Origin: Streptomyces sp. NBC_00353
Lineage (GTDB): Bacteria; Actinomycetota; Actinomycetes; Streptomycetales; Streptomycetaceae
Assembly: GCF_036108815.1 (NCBI RefSeq)
Contig: NZ_CP107985.1
Span: 558,001-622,000 of the forward strand
Direction of reading: 5' to 3'
DNA: 64,000 nucleotides
The translations under genes and the position numbers were made by a program. Below the pieces are notes generated by a model. It was not told the DNA's origin. It searched no databases and saw nothing but the letters and a program-made list of their open reading frames with translations. Of the stretch, positions 1-8,998 are shown piece after piece. Positions within the stretch are counted from its first letter, which is position 1. Each line of letters opens with the position of its first letter.

Positions 1-101
1 ACCGTCTCAGCGGCTGGCGCCTCCACCACCGAGCACCCGGCCTGCTCCCGCAACCGGTACTCGACCTGCTCATCCGCCGTGATCCTCGTCAGCCACGCCA
101 C
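1..101 (-). CDS. N-terminus of a MobF-type relaxase (runs off left edge)
   Basis: A minus-strand frame opens at a GTG at 101 and stays open to the window edge. The first residues read (V)AWLTRITADEQVEYRLR, an opening I associate with actinobacterial TrwC/MobF relaxases, which nick and pilot DNA during conjugation of plasmids and integrative elements. Only 33 codons are visible, so no catalytic tyrosine or helicase part can be checked. A second relaxase-like piece on the same strand lies at 7454-7838. Family recall is moderate; coding status is fairly likely. Confidence 0.4.
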   Translation of the reverse strand, partial: MAWLTRITADEQVEYRLREQAGCSVVEAPAAET

Positions 102-288
102 CGGCCGCCCCCATTCTCTGTCACCCCGTCAGCCGGGCTTGTGCACTTGCGCGTTCCGGCTTCCAGGAGTTCCCCAACAATGGAACTCCCTTTGTCCATT
201 CCTTCACTTTGATCACCCACCGGAACCCATCGACTGTACGTTCAGAGCCACCACGTAGTGGACAGCAACACTGCTTGCATCGGGACGT

Positions 289-620
289 TCAAGATGGCGC
301 CATGAACGCTCCCGCTCGGCCCACTTCCGCCATGCTGCTGCACGGAGTACCAAGAGTGCTGGCCGAGGCGTTCCCCGCACCCGCGCAGCCACACGGCCAG
401 CACTCCGGTAGCTGCGACCCCTCGGCCGCCTGCCGGGTCTCGCGTCCGGCAAGCCGAATCCGCGAGACCACAAACCGCGAATACACCCGCTTGAAGCCAC
501 TGCGGCCGGTGCCGGGCCGGGAGCCCTCACGCCATTGCACCGGCTTTGCTGCCTTCCGGCCGGCCGTGGTGACCAGCTGCTTGACCAATTGCGGCTTGTC
601 CGGGTACTTCGCCACCGGCG
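289..620 (-). pseudogene. IS701-like transposase fragment
   Basis: On the minus strand a 108-codon frame contains VQWREGS, then YSRF, and later EGSQLPECW. This order resembles the central DDE region of IS701-family transposases, where WREGS precedes a stretch on replacement of rRNA-like residues and LPE-W. The N- and C-terminal parts of a transposase (normally about 400 residues) are missing and the spacing is disturbed. The opposite-strand frame over the same bases is the meaningless upstream extension of the kinase gene at 827. The identification rests on short motifs. Confidence 0.38.
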
Positions 621-826
621 GGCTTCAGCCTTCGAAGGGGCGCGGACAGCTGTCCCGTCTCACGCCAGCTGCTCCGATGCCGGCGAGGCTGGACGACCTT
701 GAGCCGCAATTTCACTGGTGGCCCGCTCGGCCTCCCGGTCGGGCGCGCCTACGTCTCAGTGAACCTGCCTCGTTCGGGACGAAAAATCATTGGCTTCCCG
801 TTCCATCTGGCGAGGAGACTTCCGAC

Positions 827-1735
827 GTGACGCTTCACGAGAATGAGATCCCAGTCGACGAGACGCTAGTCCGAGCACTACTGAAGGCACAGCGCCCAGA
901 GTGGGCTGGCCTACCGTTGTCGCCCGCAGGCGCAGGCACGGACAACACCATGTATCGGCTGGGCCATGACCTGCTCGTGCGACTTCCACGAACCGCCGAC
1001 AACGGACAGTCCGTGCGCAAGGAACAGGAATGGCTTCCTCGCCTGGCCCGCCACCTTGCCTGCCCGATTCCCGAGCCCGTCCATGCCGGGACACCCACCG
1101 ATGCCTTCCCCATGGTCTGGTCGGTCTACCGCTGGATAGACGGTGACGAAGCCAGCCCGGACACCGTCCGGGACTGGGCCGCCTTCGGAGCGGACCTGGC
1201 GGCGATCGTGAGGGAACTCCACCGCATCGACCTCATGGGAGCGACCCGCACGGACGGCCTCAGCTGGTATCGCGGAGGCAGCCTGGAGCCGTGCGACCAG
1301 TGGATCACTAGGTGTCTCAACGACTGCCGCGCCACGGTGGGTTCTGAGCTCGACGTTGACACTCTGGAACAGTTGTGGCGAGCCGCGCTCGCACTGCCCG
1401 AGCCCTCTGGGCCTCATGTGTGGCTCCACGGCGACCTCAAGCCGACCAATCTCTTGGTCCGGGAAGGCAGGCTCCACGCAGTTATCGACTTCGGAGGACT
1501 CTCGGTCGGCTTTCCCGACGCCGAGCACTCCACAGTCTGGGACTTGCCGCCACAAGCCCGACAGGCTTACTGGGACACCTTGCACCTCGATGATGTGACC
1601 TGGACCCGCGCCCGCGCCTGGGCGGTCGCAGTGGGCGTCAGTGGGATCTCCTACTACTGGGACACCTTCCCCGCCTTCGTCGCCGAATGCCGAGCACGTC
1701 TTCAGGCAATCCTTGCCGACGCCGCTACGCGTTGA
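827..1735 (+). CDS. Aminoglycoside phosphotransferase (APH) family kinase
   Basis: A 302-residue APH-fold kinase. The catalytic loop HGDLKPTNLL and the following VIDFGGL (metal-binding DFG) are both present near residues 200-225, and the N-terminal part has the DNTMYRLG and LVRLPR strands of the nucleotide-binding lobe. The family transfers phosphate from ATP to antibiotics or other small hydroxylated metabolites; the substrate here is unknown. I chose the GTG at 827 because GAGGAG lies about 10 bases upstream and homology begins there; the frame is open far upstream but that part is transposase debris. Its 3' end overlaps the convergent gene ending at 1725 by 11 bases. Confidence 0.8.
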   Translation: MTLHENEIPVDETLVRALLKAQRPEWAGLPLSPAGAGTDNTMYRLGHDLLVRLPRTADNGQSVRKEQEWLPRLARHLACPIPEPVHAGTPTDAFPMVWSVYRWIDGDEASPDTVRDWAAFGADLAAIVRELHRIDLMGATRTDGLSWYRGGSLEPCDQWITRCLNDCRATVGSELDVDTLEQLWRAALALPEPSGPHVWLHGDLKPTNLLVREGRLHAVIDFGGLSVGFPDAEHSTVWDLPPQARQAYWDTLHLDDVTWTRARAWAVAVGVSGISYYWDTFPAFVAECRARLQAILADAATR

Positions 1736-2555
1736 GTGGCCTCCCCGGCCCAGGAGGAAGGGCAATACGGCGCAGGTTCAATGACACGCGGCAGAACGCC
1801 GCGCGGAATGGAGCACCTTCGCCGACACGCTCTCGACTCAGCTTGTCTCCCACCGAAGACCGGAAGCGGATGTCCGGTTTGGTCAGGGAGGCAAAGATGA
1901 TGTTCTTCGGCCGCTGGTTGCCGTGCAGCCGCCTCGAGACCACCGTGAACACGGGATAGCCGCCGTCACTGCCGGTTTGCCTCAACTCGATTCCGGCAGC
2001 ACGGAGATGACCATTGATCGTGCTGACGGTCGTCTCCTGGAGGTGCTCATCAAGGAGGACGTCCCCTGACACCAGGCACTCCAGAAAGCGGGCGAACCCG
2101 GCGTCACCGGCCTCGAACGCGCCGAGGTTCTCGAAAAGGTCTTCTGCTGACCAGTCTCCGGGGTTGCGGAAGACGTGCCGCTTGATGCTGGCTTTCAACG
2201 TCGCCAGCCGCATCCCGTTCAACAGCAGGTCTTCGAGTTCATCGAAGGGGATGCCCTCGCCCTCGGTCATCCAGTAGCGATCAAGCAGCCGGAGGAAACG
2301 TTCATGGTGCTGAGCCAGCTCTGAGAGGTTCAGGGCGCGCGCCAGCTCACGGCGGGCTTTCTTGGGTATCTCCGGCGGTGCGTCCTCTTCCCACAGCAGG
2401 TCCTCGAGCTTGAAGCGGATCGTTGGCCCCACATCGACGGGGCTCTGTTCCAAGATGCATCGCGTGACCTGTGGCAGCCCAACGTCAGGCACCTGACGGA
2501 AACTCTCTTCACCCCGTACGCGCTTGCTCCCTGCGTCCTCAGGGACCGGTGGCAT
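1725..2555 (-). CDS. AbiJ-NTD3-like protein, probably C-terminally shortened
   Basis: A 276-codon frame. Residues about 80-215 show the layout I recall for AbiJ N-terminal-domain-3 proteins: RHVFRNPGDW, then FENLGAFEAGDAGFARFLE, then a block ending GYPVFTVVSRR. It continues into QRPKNIIFAS-KPDIRF, which in relatives introduces a further C-terminal effector region; here the frame instead ends after about 45 unrelated-looking, basic, proline-rich residues. AbiJ-type proteins are linked to abortive infection against phage. The family call comes from memory of motif order, and the shortened end suggests a rearrangement at about 1725-1860. It is convergent with the kinase gene ending at 1735. Confidence 0.45.
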   Translation of the reverse strand: MPPVPEDAGSKRVRGEESFRQVPDVGLPQVTRCILEQSPVDVGPTIRFKLEDLLWEEDAPPEIPKKARRELARALNLSELAQHHERFLRLLDRYWMTEGEGIPFDELEDLLLNGMRLATLKASIKRHVFRNPGDWSAEDLFENLGAFEAGDAGFARFLECLVSGDVLLDEHLQETTVSTINGHLRAAGIELRQTGSDGGYPVFTVVSRRLHGNQRPKNIIFASLTKPDIRFRSSVGDKLSRERVGEGAPFRAAFCRVSLNLRRIALPPGPGRPLNA

Positions 2556-2800
2556 GCCTAGTTACTCGAAGGCCGAGTTCAGCCTGGCGTGCGTCAGGCT
2601 CTCAAGAAGCGCGACGACGTCGCCAACCAGTGCGCGCAGCGCTGAACGATCCCTGCTATCGACCATTGGCAGATGGTTGCAGAAACCTAAGGAATCCGGC
2701 AGTGGCACCAAGACCTAGCACTCCGCGCAGTCTGGTCAGAACGGTCGATGTACGGGATGATCACTCCGGACCTACACAGAACGACGCAAAGGGGTTTCGG

Positions 2801-3112
2801 GTGAGTCGATCGTCGCACAGCACGACGCGTGCAACTGTGGTCCGCGCTGGCCGACGCACGACGCTTGTGGCCCTGCCTGCCTGGTGCAACGGTCAAATCC
2901 TCATCCCGGTGGAAACCTGGATCATCATGATGGCCACCGGCCAGACGCTCGGCAGTCTGCCGGGCACAGAGCTGGAGGTGCGTGCCAGACTCACGGCACG
3001 AACCGAGGCTGGTCTGGCGCTGCAAGACTGGGAATCGATCAACCTCCTGGCCCCCTCGGGGTTCGCGGCCACGCCAGACCGGCACAGGTACGCCCTCGAC
3101 GGTGTGAGTTGA
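2801..3112 (+). CDS. Small conserved hypothetical protein
   Basis: From a GTG at 2801 the frame encodes 103 residues. The segment LPAWCNGQILIPVETW, followed by LPGTELEVRARLTARTEAGL and LQDWESI, looks like a folded beta-rich domain that I have seen in small Streptomyces hypothetical proteins. The first 25 residues are basic and low in structure, so the true start is uncertain, and no strong ribosome-binding site is visible. It ends just upstream of the hairpin at 3139-3181, which can terminate it. No function is assigned. Confidence 0.4.
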   Translation: MSRSSHSTTRATVVRAGRRTTLVALPAWCNGQILIPVETWIIMMATGQTLGSLPGTELEVRARLTARTEAGLALQDWESINLLAPSGFAATPDRHRYALDGVS

Positions 3113-3138
3113 AGCCATCGGGGCCCGCGACACAAAAA

Positions 3139-3181
3139 AGGGCCCTGTCCGCTCCCGCGATACGGGGGCGGACAGGGCCCT
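3139..3181. terminator. Bidirectional hairpin terminator
   Basis: A perfect 14-bp stem, AGGGCCCTGTCCGC (3139-3152) with its complement at 3168-3181, encloses a 15-base loop. An A-tract at 3133-3138 becomes a U-tract in transcripts from the right. It lies between the convergent genes ending at 3112 and 3254. Confidence 0.8.
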
Positions 3182-3253
3182 GGTGGCCGGTGCGCGGATC
3201 AGTGACGGTGCAGTGCCTGCGTCAGGAGTCCGGTGACGTCCTGACGGCTCGGG

Positions 3254-3568
3254 TCATGTCGGGTCCTCCGTTTCCGGGGCGGGGTGCGGCCGGTGGACGG
3301 GGATGTCGAAGAGCGTGAGGTTGGTGCGCTCGAGCTCCAGATGCTCGATGAAGGCGTCGCCCCTGGCGCGTACGCAGGCGGGGCACACGTGACGGTCGGT
3401 GACGATCCACTCCTCGGCGGTCATGCGCCGGGCCCAGGTCGGGTCGAGCTGGCTGGTGGGAAGGGTGAGTTCGTATTCGTCGTCTTCATTGTCGGCGCAT
3501 TGGGCGTAGTAGGTGGCGCCGCAGCTGTCGCAACCGATGACGTACACGGTGCGGGGCAGGAGGCTCAT
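3254..3568 (-). CDS. Small four-cysteine zinc-ribbon-like protein
   Basis: A 104-residue acidic protein with two CxxC knuckles: CDSC near residue 13 and CPAC near residue 62, the layout of a zinc ribbon. Between them are many Asp/Glu residues and the pattern MTAEEWIVTDRHVCPAC. No catalytic motif is seen. The ATG at 3568 has a GGAG six bases upstream; the frame is open further left-to-right but the upstream part looks non-coding. The terminator at 3139-3181 lies downstream. Function unknown, possibly nucleic-acid or protein binding. Confidence 0.6.
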   Translation of the reverse strand: MSLLPRTVYVIGCDSCGATYYAQCADNEDDEYELTLPTSQLDPTWARRMTAEEWIVTDRHVCPACVRARGDAFIEHLELERTNLTLFDIPVHRPHPAPETEDPT

Positions 3569-3924
3569 CGGATTCTCCATGCTCGGGTGCCGGGCCGCCG
3601 ACGTGCCCTCGTGGCACTCCAGGCAGCTCCCAATGGATTTGAGTGGTACCGGCGGAGCGCACTTGTTCCGGAGATGCGGTATTCCGGTACAAAGCCGCCG
3701 CAGAAGCCCGCCTGGGCAGGAAGTAGCGACTTCCCGCCGGAAGGCGGGGTCCAGGACCAGGCCGGTGCCGCGGAATTTACCCTGAGGGCGTCGAACTACG
3801 TGCGGGACGAGAAGCGACCCGCCGCAGGGTGCGGCGGGCCGTGACGGGCCGCGCTCAGGCCACCCGATTGTCGAGGCGGGCAGGGTGTAGCTAGCCGGGT
3901 CGGCCAGCGTGCCCCTGGCTTTCG
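3569..3924. other. Intergenic region, no gene seen
   Basis: These 356 bases separate two minus-strand genes. Open frames cross it but their composition is that of antisense or read-through. It probably holds the promoter for the gene starting at 3568; no convincing -35/-10 pair could be picked out. Confidence 0.4.
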
Positions 3925-5040
3925 CTACTCTTCGCCGGATAGCGGCCGGTCGGTGAACGCTCGCAACTGACGGCCTGAAGACGTCTCGACGAGCCGGAGG
4001 ATCCCAGGGTCCTTGACTGCGAGGGCATTCCTTGCCGTCTCGCACCACTCATCACGCTCGAGGAGTGCCAGATAGTCGTCCCGAAAGGACTGCCAACGCA
4101 GAACAGGCCCGATCGAACCTGAGTCACCTTGCTCACCCAGGCTGCTCGCCAGCCACGCAGCGAGGCAGTAGCGACTGGCAGTGGGCTCCAAACGATCGAG
4201 GTGGCGCAGATGCGCAGCCAGTACCCCCTCGGCATGGGGATAGCGCGCGAGGGTCACGCCCATGCCTTGGCTATAGGTCATCACCAGAAGCAGCCTGCCG
4301 GTGTGGTCAGTGATGTCGGCATCCACGCAAGGTCCGGTGATGGCTTCATGGAGGCCAGCGCTCTGAGCGACGCTGCCGACAAAGTACGCGTTGAGGAAAT
4401 CGCCATCGCATGCCTTGCGGAGGAGCCAAGGCCGAGCAACGGGATCGTCGAGCCGGCAGAGGGCTTCCACGACGTAGACCCGTCCCCAGCCGGTGACTCG
4501 ATCAGCGAGCCAGAGGAGAGCCTCGGTGCCTCCAGGCCGCCTCTCCAAGGCATGTGCTGCAAGCGGACCGAACCGGTCTGACAGCAATCCAATCGTTTGA
4601 ATCAGGGGAATGTCATCGGCCTCTCCCACGGCAGCGACCAGGGCGAGCCCCACGGTTACTGAACAGCGGTCGGTTCCATTTCGGACCAGCCACCGACCCG
4701 TCTCGCGGACGCGTTCCCTGTCCGCCCGCTCAGCAGCGGCAGTGATGTGTTCGTTGGGGTGAATCGGGATGTAAACGTCGTGGAATGCGTCGGCCAATTC
4801 GCTTGGAAGAGCGATGGTACGCGCGAAATGCGTGTCCAGGATGAGCGCCGCATCCTTGCCTGCCAAGCGGCGATCCTCCGGCGCCTTCGGCCGAGGGCGA
4901 CGACGGTGCAACGCATCGTCGGGATACGGTTCCCCGTCTCTCGGCAGTGGCTCTTCCGGGGTCAGCCGGTGCAACTGCAGGGCGTACTCGAAGAGTGGTA
5001 TCCGTGATCCGGGCAGTCCTGGCCCGATCGTCTCGCTCAT
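3925..5040 (-). CDS. Hypothetical protein, about 371 aa, helical
   Basis: An intact 371-codon gene with normal high-GC codon use. The middle and C-terminal parts are strings of amphipathic helices with leucine, alanine and arginine spacing (for example LLWLADRVTGWGRVYVVEALCRLDD and PWLLRKACDGDFLNAYF), suggesting a HEAT-like alpha solenoid. There is no signal peptide, membrane span or catalytic motif. I do not recognise the family beyond similar hypothetical proteins in streptomycetes. The start at 5040 (MSETIGPG) lacks an obvious ribosome-binding site, so a later start is possible. Confidence 0.65.
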   Translation of the reverse strand: MSETIGPGLPGSRIPLFEYALQLHRLTPEEPLPRDGEPYPDDALHRRRPRPKAPEDRRLAGKDAALILDTHFARTIALPSELADAFHDVYIPIHPNEHITAAAERADRERVRETGRWLVRNGTDRCSVTVGLALVAAVGEADDIPLIQTIGLLSDRFGPLAAHALERRPGGTEALLWLADRVTGWGRVYVVEALCRLDDPVARPWLLRKACDGDFLNAYFVGSVAQSAGLHEAITGPCVDADITDHTGRLLLVMTYSQGMGVTLARYPHAEGVLAAHLRHLDRLEPTASRYCLAAWLASSLGEQGDSGSIGPVLRWQSFRDDYLALLERDEWCETARNALAVKDPGILRLVETSSGRQLRAFTDRPLSGEE

Positions 5041-5068
5041 CGGCGGACGGAGGACTCGATTCTCTTAA

Positions 5069-5649
5069 TCATGGCCCTGAGCATGCCACGACGGGTCTCG
5101 GCGCAACAAGCCCTCCACCCGTGCCTCGTTGCATCAAACACAACAGCCAGGCGTCACACGTCGAAAGTGGTGAAGCCGCGAGACCGACTCCACCGCCCTG
5201 AACAGGCGATCTATGCCTGAACAGGGCCCGGAACAGGCAGAACGTGTACCGCCGCCGGCACTGGGGGCAGGTCTGCCGAGCTGCCATCGCACAGTCCAGC
5301 GCCCACTCCTGAGCGAGTGTCGGCACCCGCTTGGGCTGGGCCAGGCCGAGGTCGTAGAGCCAGGCGCGGCCGGGGGGGTGCAGGACCACTGGGGCGTGTA
5401 GGCGCAGCGTTTGCAGCGCAGGACCGCCACTGGCCCGTGCCCTCCGGGACTGACGTCCCGGTCGCGCAACTGGCGGCGCGTGACCAGATGTTCGGGGCAG
5501 GTGCCGCGGTCGGACTCCGAAACCAGCGGGTTCGCGTGATCCGAAGGCCGTACTGGTGGGAACCGGCTGGTGGGGTGTCCGTTTCCAGGTGGGGTGGCAC
5601 GCGGGTTCGGCGTGGGCCGATAGGGCACGATGAGATCTCCGATCGTCAT
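5069..5649 (-). pseudogene. RRQRL-motif zinc-binding protein, frameshifted
   Basis: From an ATG at 5649 the frame reads MTIGDLIVPYRPTP, then CPEHLVTRRQLRDRD and LRCKRCA, the signature of the small RRQRL-motif zinc-binding proteins common on actinobacterial integrative elements. Near 5395-5400 the reading frame must shift by one base for the family to continue as VVLHPPGRAWLYDLGLAQPKR, PTLAQEWALDCAMAARQ and CPQCRRRY. The bases around the shift include a run of seven G at 5372-5378, so a sequencing error or slippage lesion is possible. Both Cys knuckles survive, in different frames. The frame remains open to 5069. Confidence 0.6.
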
Positions 5650-5663
5650 GGGAGGGCTCTGGG

Positions 5664-6107
5664 GTGGGGTACGAACTGCAGGCAGTGATAGCCGGGGATG
5701 GCTTGCTTCAAGCCGCCTCACAGGACCTGGCTGCCGCTCGGGTGGCCCCCCTTGGGCAAGGCCTGGCCTTGATGCCGATGACCGACGAGCTCTTCGACTC
5801 CGTCACGGACGGCAGCACTCATCGCCCGCTGGGATTCTGGAAGCTGCCAGGAGCTTTTGACTATGTCCTCGCGGAGTGGTCGACGGCAGGGCCGGTTGCC
5901 TATGTAGAGGCCGACTACTTCGGTGGTGCCGGCGAGCAAAGGGCCGCAGTCTGGGCGGAAGGCGCGCTCGAGTTGGGTCCGCTCCAGACGGACAGCCCGA
6001 TCTCACGTGCGCTCAGGCGGCTCGGTGCAGTGGCAGGTGCGGCCACGGACGAGTTCTCAGGCGTTGGGCTGGACCGGCATCGGCACATGGAGGACTGGAT
6101 CGGCTAG
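5664..6107 (+). CDS. Conserved hypothetical protein, 147 aa
   Basis: A compact 147-residue protein starting at GTG 5664 (MGYELQAVIAG). It has a smooth alternation of hydrophobic and charged segments, including ALMPMTDELFDSV, FDYVLAEWS and GPVAYVEADYFGG, and matches a small family of unknown function that I have seen in streptomycetes. There is no signal sequence or metal motif. It is transcribed away from the RRQRL pseudogene starting at 5649, so a short divergent promoter region must lie upstream or within it. Confidence 0.65.
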   Translation: MGYELQAVIAGDGLLQAASQDLAAARVAPLGQGLALMPMTDELFDSVTDGSTHRPLGFWKLPGAFDYVLAEWSTAGPVAYVEADYFGGAGEQRAAVWAEGALELGPLQTDSPISRALRRLGAVAGAATDEFSGVGLDRHRHMEDWIG

Positions 6108-6598
6108 GCAGCAACTTCCGGATTCCTGCATGGATGCGCAACATGCTGGATCCCCCCACGGAATCCGCCTCTAACTGCAAGAACTCGACGCAGTCGTGTA
6201 ACCACGCCGATCCGCTGTCTCACCTGGTCGCTTGCATGGATGCCTTCGGCGAAGGACCCATCGAACCCGCTGGAACTCCAATTGGTAACCCACCGGCCCC
6301 TCGCGATACCCGCGTGTCCGCGCTGCATTTGCGGCGAGACTGGCGCATCACGCGCTCCAGACGCCGGAAAGTCGGCGGGGCGAAATCGGGTGACGGGGGC
6401 GGTCGGGCCGCGGGGGTCCGGTCCTTCGGCGCGACCGAGAGATGAGCACGGCGGTGTCCTCCAACGGGTACGTGGCGGGCAGTGGTGCGCCCCGCGGGCG
6501 AATGCCCCGGCAGGGCGGTGGTCGTGCAGGCCGGGTGGCCTGTCCCGTGCCCGATCCGGGGCGGTTCGGGCACGGGGCAGGAGCCCGGACGGGCGGGG
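6108..6598. other. Non-coding or decayed stretch
   Basis: About 490 bases without a convincing gene. Frames on both strands are long only because of high GC. GC-rich near-repeats occur around 6400-6600 (for example the gggcacgggg blocks), but I see no element, RNA gene or promoter I can defend. Confidence 0.4.
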
Positions 6599-7025
6599 CT
6601 AGAGGCCGCGGGCGTCGGCGAGGCCGGCGGCCTGGTCGACCATGCGGATCGGGGTGCGTCCTCTGTCGAAGGCGTCGTTGAAGCCGGGTACGGAATCGAC
6701 GTCGCCGAACTTGCGACGGATCGCGTCCATGACCACGGAGACGGCACTGCCTTCCAGGCCCGCGTCACCGCGGGCTTCGGCCCGGATGGCTCCGAACATG
6801 CAGCGGGCGCCTTCCGCGTCGACCAAGGAGCCGCGGCACCACCCGCCGGTGACCAGGCGGTGGTGGGCGCGCTGCAACAGGGCTGCGACCGGCGTCGGGT
6901 ACAGGTCCGGCAGCGGAACGGGCCCCGTGTCGAGGGGGCCGGTGATGACGTCGGCCGGGTCGACGGGCTCGGTGGGGATGTGGGCGGTTGCTTCCGCGAG
7001 CTGGCCGTCGGCGCCGGGGCGGCGG
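6599..7025 (-). pseudogene. DUF6197-like protein, 5' end lost
   Basis: The minus-strand frame ending at 6599 reads AHIPTEPVDPADVITGPL, LYPTPVAALLQRAHHRL, GGWCRGSLVD and ends GRTPIRMVDQAAGLADARGL, in order matching the DUF6197-type hypothetical family of streptomycetes. No start codon with a ribosome-binding site is found, and the frame upstream of about 7025 lies inside the alpha/beta-hydrolase remnant on the other strand. The gene therefore appears to have lost its first 15 or more codons at that junction. Function unknown. Confidence 0.5.
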
Positions 7026-7445
7026 GCGTCTTCCCCGTCTACGACCGCGCACCGGAGGCGAAGTACCCCACCCAGGTCGAGCAGAACTACGCCGTGGGCC
7101 AGTGGGTTGTGGAGCACGGCGCGGAGCACGGCCTGGACACCTCGCGCATCGCCTCACCGGCGAGTCGGTTGGCGGCTGCATGTCCGCCGTCTTCGCACTG
7201 ATGAACAAGGAGCGCGGCGGCATCGACCTCAAGGCCCAGGTCCTGCTGTACCCGGTGGCCAACGCCGACTTCGACACCCCGTCCTACTTCCAGTTCGCCG
7301 AGGGCTACTACCTCACCCGCGACGGCATGAAGGGGTTCTGGGACGCCTACACCACCGACCCCACCCAGCGCACCGAGGTGTACGCCTCTCCGCTCCAGGC
7401 ATCCCTGGAGCAGCTCCGGGGGCTACCCACCACCCTGGTCATCAC
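7020..7445 (+). pseudogene. Alpha/beta-hydrolase (acetyl-esterase type) remnant
   Basis: The plus strand reads VFPVYDRAPEAKYP and QNYAVGQWVVEHG in one frame, then, after a one-base shift near 7150, GESVGG (the nucleophile elbow GxSxG-like) followed by LKAQVLLYPVANAD and LRGLPTTLVIT. This is the core of a hormone-sensitive-lipase-type esterase. The oxyanion-hole N-terminus is missing at the left, the catalytic Asp/His end is missing at the right, and the sequence stops abruptly at about 7445 where relaxase sequence on the other strand begins. It is truncated at both ends and frameshifted. Confidence 0.75.
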
Positions 7446-7453
7446 CGTGCCGA

Positions 7454-7838
7454 CGGTGGTGCGGATCGCTGCGGCGGCGAGGCAGGCCAGGCGCAGGAGG
7501 TTGTCGACGACCGCCTCGCCGACCAGGGCAACGGCGCCGTCCCGCCAGCGTTCCCGCAACGCAGGCAGAGGCCGGCTGGTCTTCTTCTTGGCGGGCCGGG
7601 TCTCGTGGGAGGCGCGTTCCATCATTCGGCGCCGGATTTTGGTGGTCAGGGGCTGGCGGGTGCGTTTCCGGTACTGATCGACGAGTTCTACCAAGCGCTG
7701 CATGGTCGCTTTGTTGCGGGTGGCGGCCCAGTCGATGAGCTTCTCGGGTATCCCCGCGAGTTCCATCACGGGCCGCTGTCCGGCGGTCGGGTAGCGGGGC
7801 ACGGTCACCAGATCGAGCGCGCGGCAGATCTCTTCCAT
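7454..7838 (-). pseudogene. MobF relaxase internal fragment
   Basis: The minus frame contains VMELAGIPEKLIDWAATRN, MQRLVELVDQYRKRTRQPLT, IRRRMMERASHETRP and LPALRERWRD, the order seen downstream of the relaxase core in actinobacterial MobF proteins (an AGIP-LIDW-R-N block followed by a helical basic segment). It is joined at about 7450 to the esterase remnant and has no intact start. Together with the N-terminus at 1-101 it suggests at least one conjugative element once lay here. Confidence 0.6.
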
Positions 7839-8044
7839 CAGGCTTTGGTTGTACTGACATCACACTGCCGAAACCCACCACCGACAAAACCCCGCAGATC
7901 ATCAGTACAGAAGCCTTCCAACGGGGCGTACGGAACCTACGCCGCCACCGGGAACCCGGCCGGGGGCCGGAACGTCACAGAGGCGGTACGGCCCACCCCT
8001 CACCGCACAGCCTCCACTCGTCACCGCCGCTCCCCGGGGGACCC

Positions 8045-8938
8045 ATGCGCATAAACACCACACGCACGGCCGGTCTGCTCGCCGTACTCGCCCTGTTCAC
8101 CGTCGGCACCGTCACCGGCTGCGGCAACGAGACGGCGAGCGGAGGCCGCGGCACGCAGGTCCGCGGCACCGATCCGACGCCGGATCCGCAGGACCGCGCC
8201 CGCCGGGTCGCCGATGCCTGGGACGGCTCCAGGGCCGCCGAGTCGTGGGCCGAGGGCTACTACCCGATGGGGGAGACGGTCCAGCTACCCGCAGGCGCGT
8301 TCCGCAACGACGCCGACAAACGCGCGTACGGGGCGCAGAACTTCGTCCTGCGCGGCGAACTGCCCACCACCTCGCGGAAGGACGGGCGGGTGAAGTGGGA
8401 GAGTGGGGGCTCGCTCACGCTGCCCCTCATGGGGTCGCGGGAGGCCTTCGAGGCCATAGCCGGCGGAGGCGGCGACGGACCGCACCTCACCGTGACCGGG
8501 GCAGAGCTGGGCTCCATGCCCCTGGTCACCAGCCGCGGGCCGGCGACCGTGCCGGCCTGGCTGTTCACGTTGGAGGGCTACGACATGCCTCTCAAGCGGG
8601 TTGCCCTCAGCCCCTCGGAGCTCCCCCAGCCGCCGATCGGGCCGGCAGGGGAGGTGCCCACCGACAAGTTGGCGCCGCTCGGCGGATTGGCCGAGGTGGC
8701 CGGCGACGGCCGGTCCGTCACGGTGGTGGCCACACACGGAGCCTGCGACGAGGGCCCTGCCGTGGACGTGCTGGAGACGGACGGCAGTGTGGTGCTTTCG
8801 GGATCCGTCGTCGGCACGAAGGACGGCCCCTGCACCGCGGTTCTGCTCAGCAAGGAGATGACGGTGCAGCTGGACCGGCCGGTCGGCGACCGTGTCCTTC
8901 TGGACGCCTTCACAGGCCGGCCGGTGCCGCAGGAGTGA
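8045..8938 (+). CDS. Secreted lipoprotein of unknown function
   Basis: A 297-residue protein with a lipoprotein signal: MRINTTRTAG, a hydrophobic stretch, then the lipobox VTGC with Cys 26 as the lipidation site. The mature part is hydrophilic and beta-rich (PLVTSRGPATVPAWLFTLEGY is a typical strand pair). No enzyme motif is evident. The ATG at 8045 follows GGGGGA. It would be anchored on the outer face of the membrane. A hairpin at 8999-9022 lies downstream. Similar lipoproteins are common in streptomycetes, but I cannot name this one. Confidence 0.75.
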   Translation: MRINTTRTAGLLAVLALFTVGTVTGCGNETASGGRGTQVRGTDPTPDPQDRARRVADAWDGSRAAESWAEGYYPMGETVQLPAGAFRNDADKRAYGAQNFVLRGELPTTSRKDGRVKWESGGSLTLPLMGSREAFEAIAGGGGDGPHLTVTGAELGSMPLVTSRGPATVPAWLFTLEGYDMPLKRVALSPSELPQPPIGPAGEVPTDKLAPLGGLAEVAGDGRSVTVVATHGACDEGPAVDVLETDGSVVLSGSVVGTKDGPCTAVLLSKEMTVQLDRPVGDRVLLDAFTGRPVPQE

Positions 8939-8998
8939 CGGCCTCCGGTCCGGAGCCAAACCGGTGACAGCGCGAGGCAGCCCGCCCCGCCTTCCCAC

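Noticed and set aside
209..826. N-terminal 200-codon extension of the APH kinase gene
   Set aside because: Homology and a ribosome-binding site begin at 827; the upstream part overlaps transposase-like sequence on the other strand.
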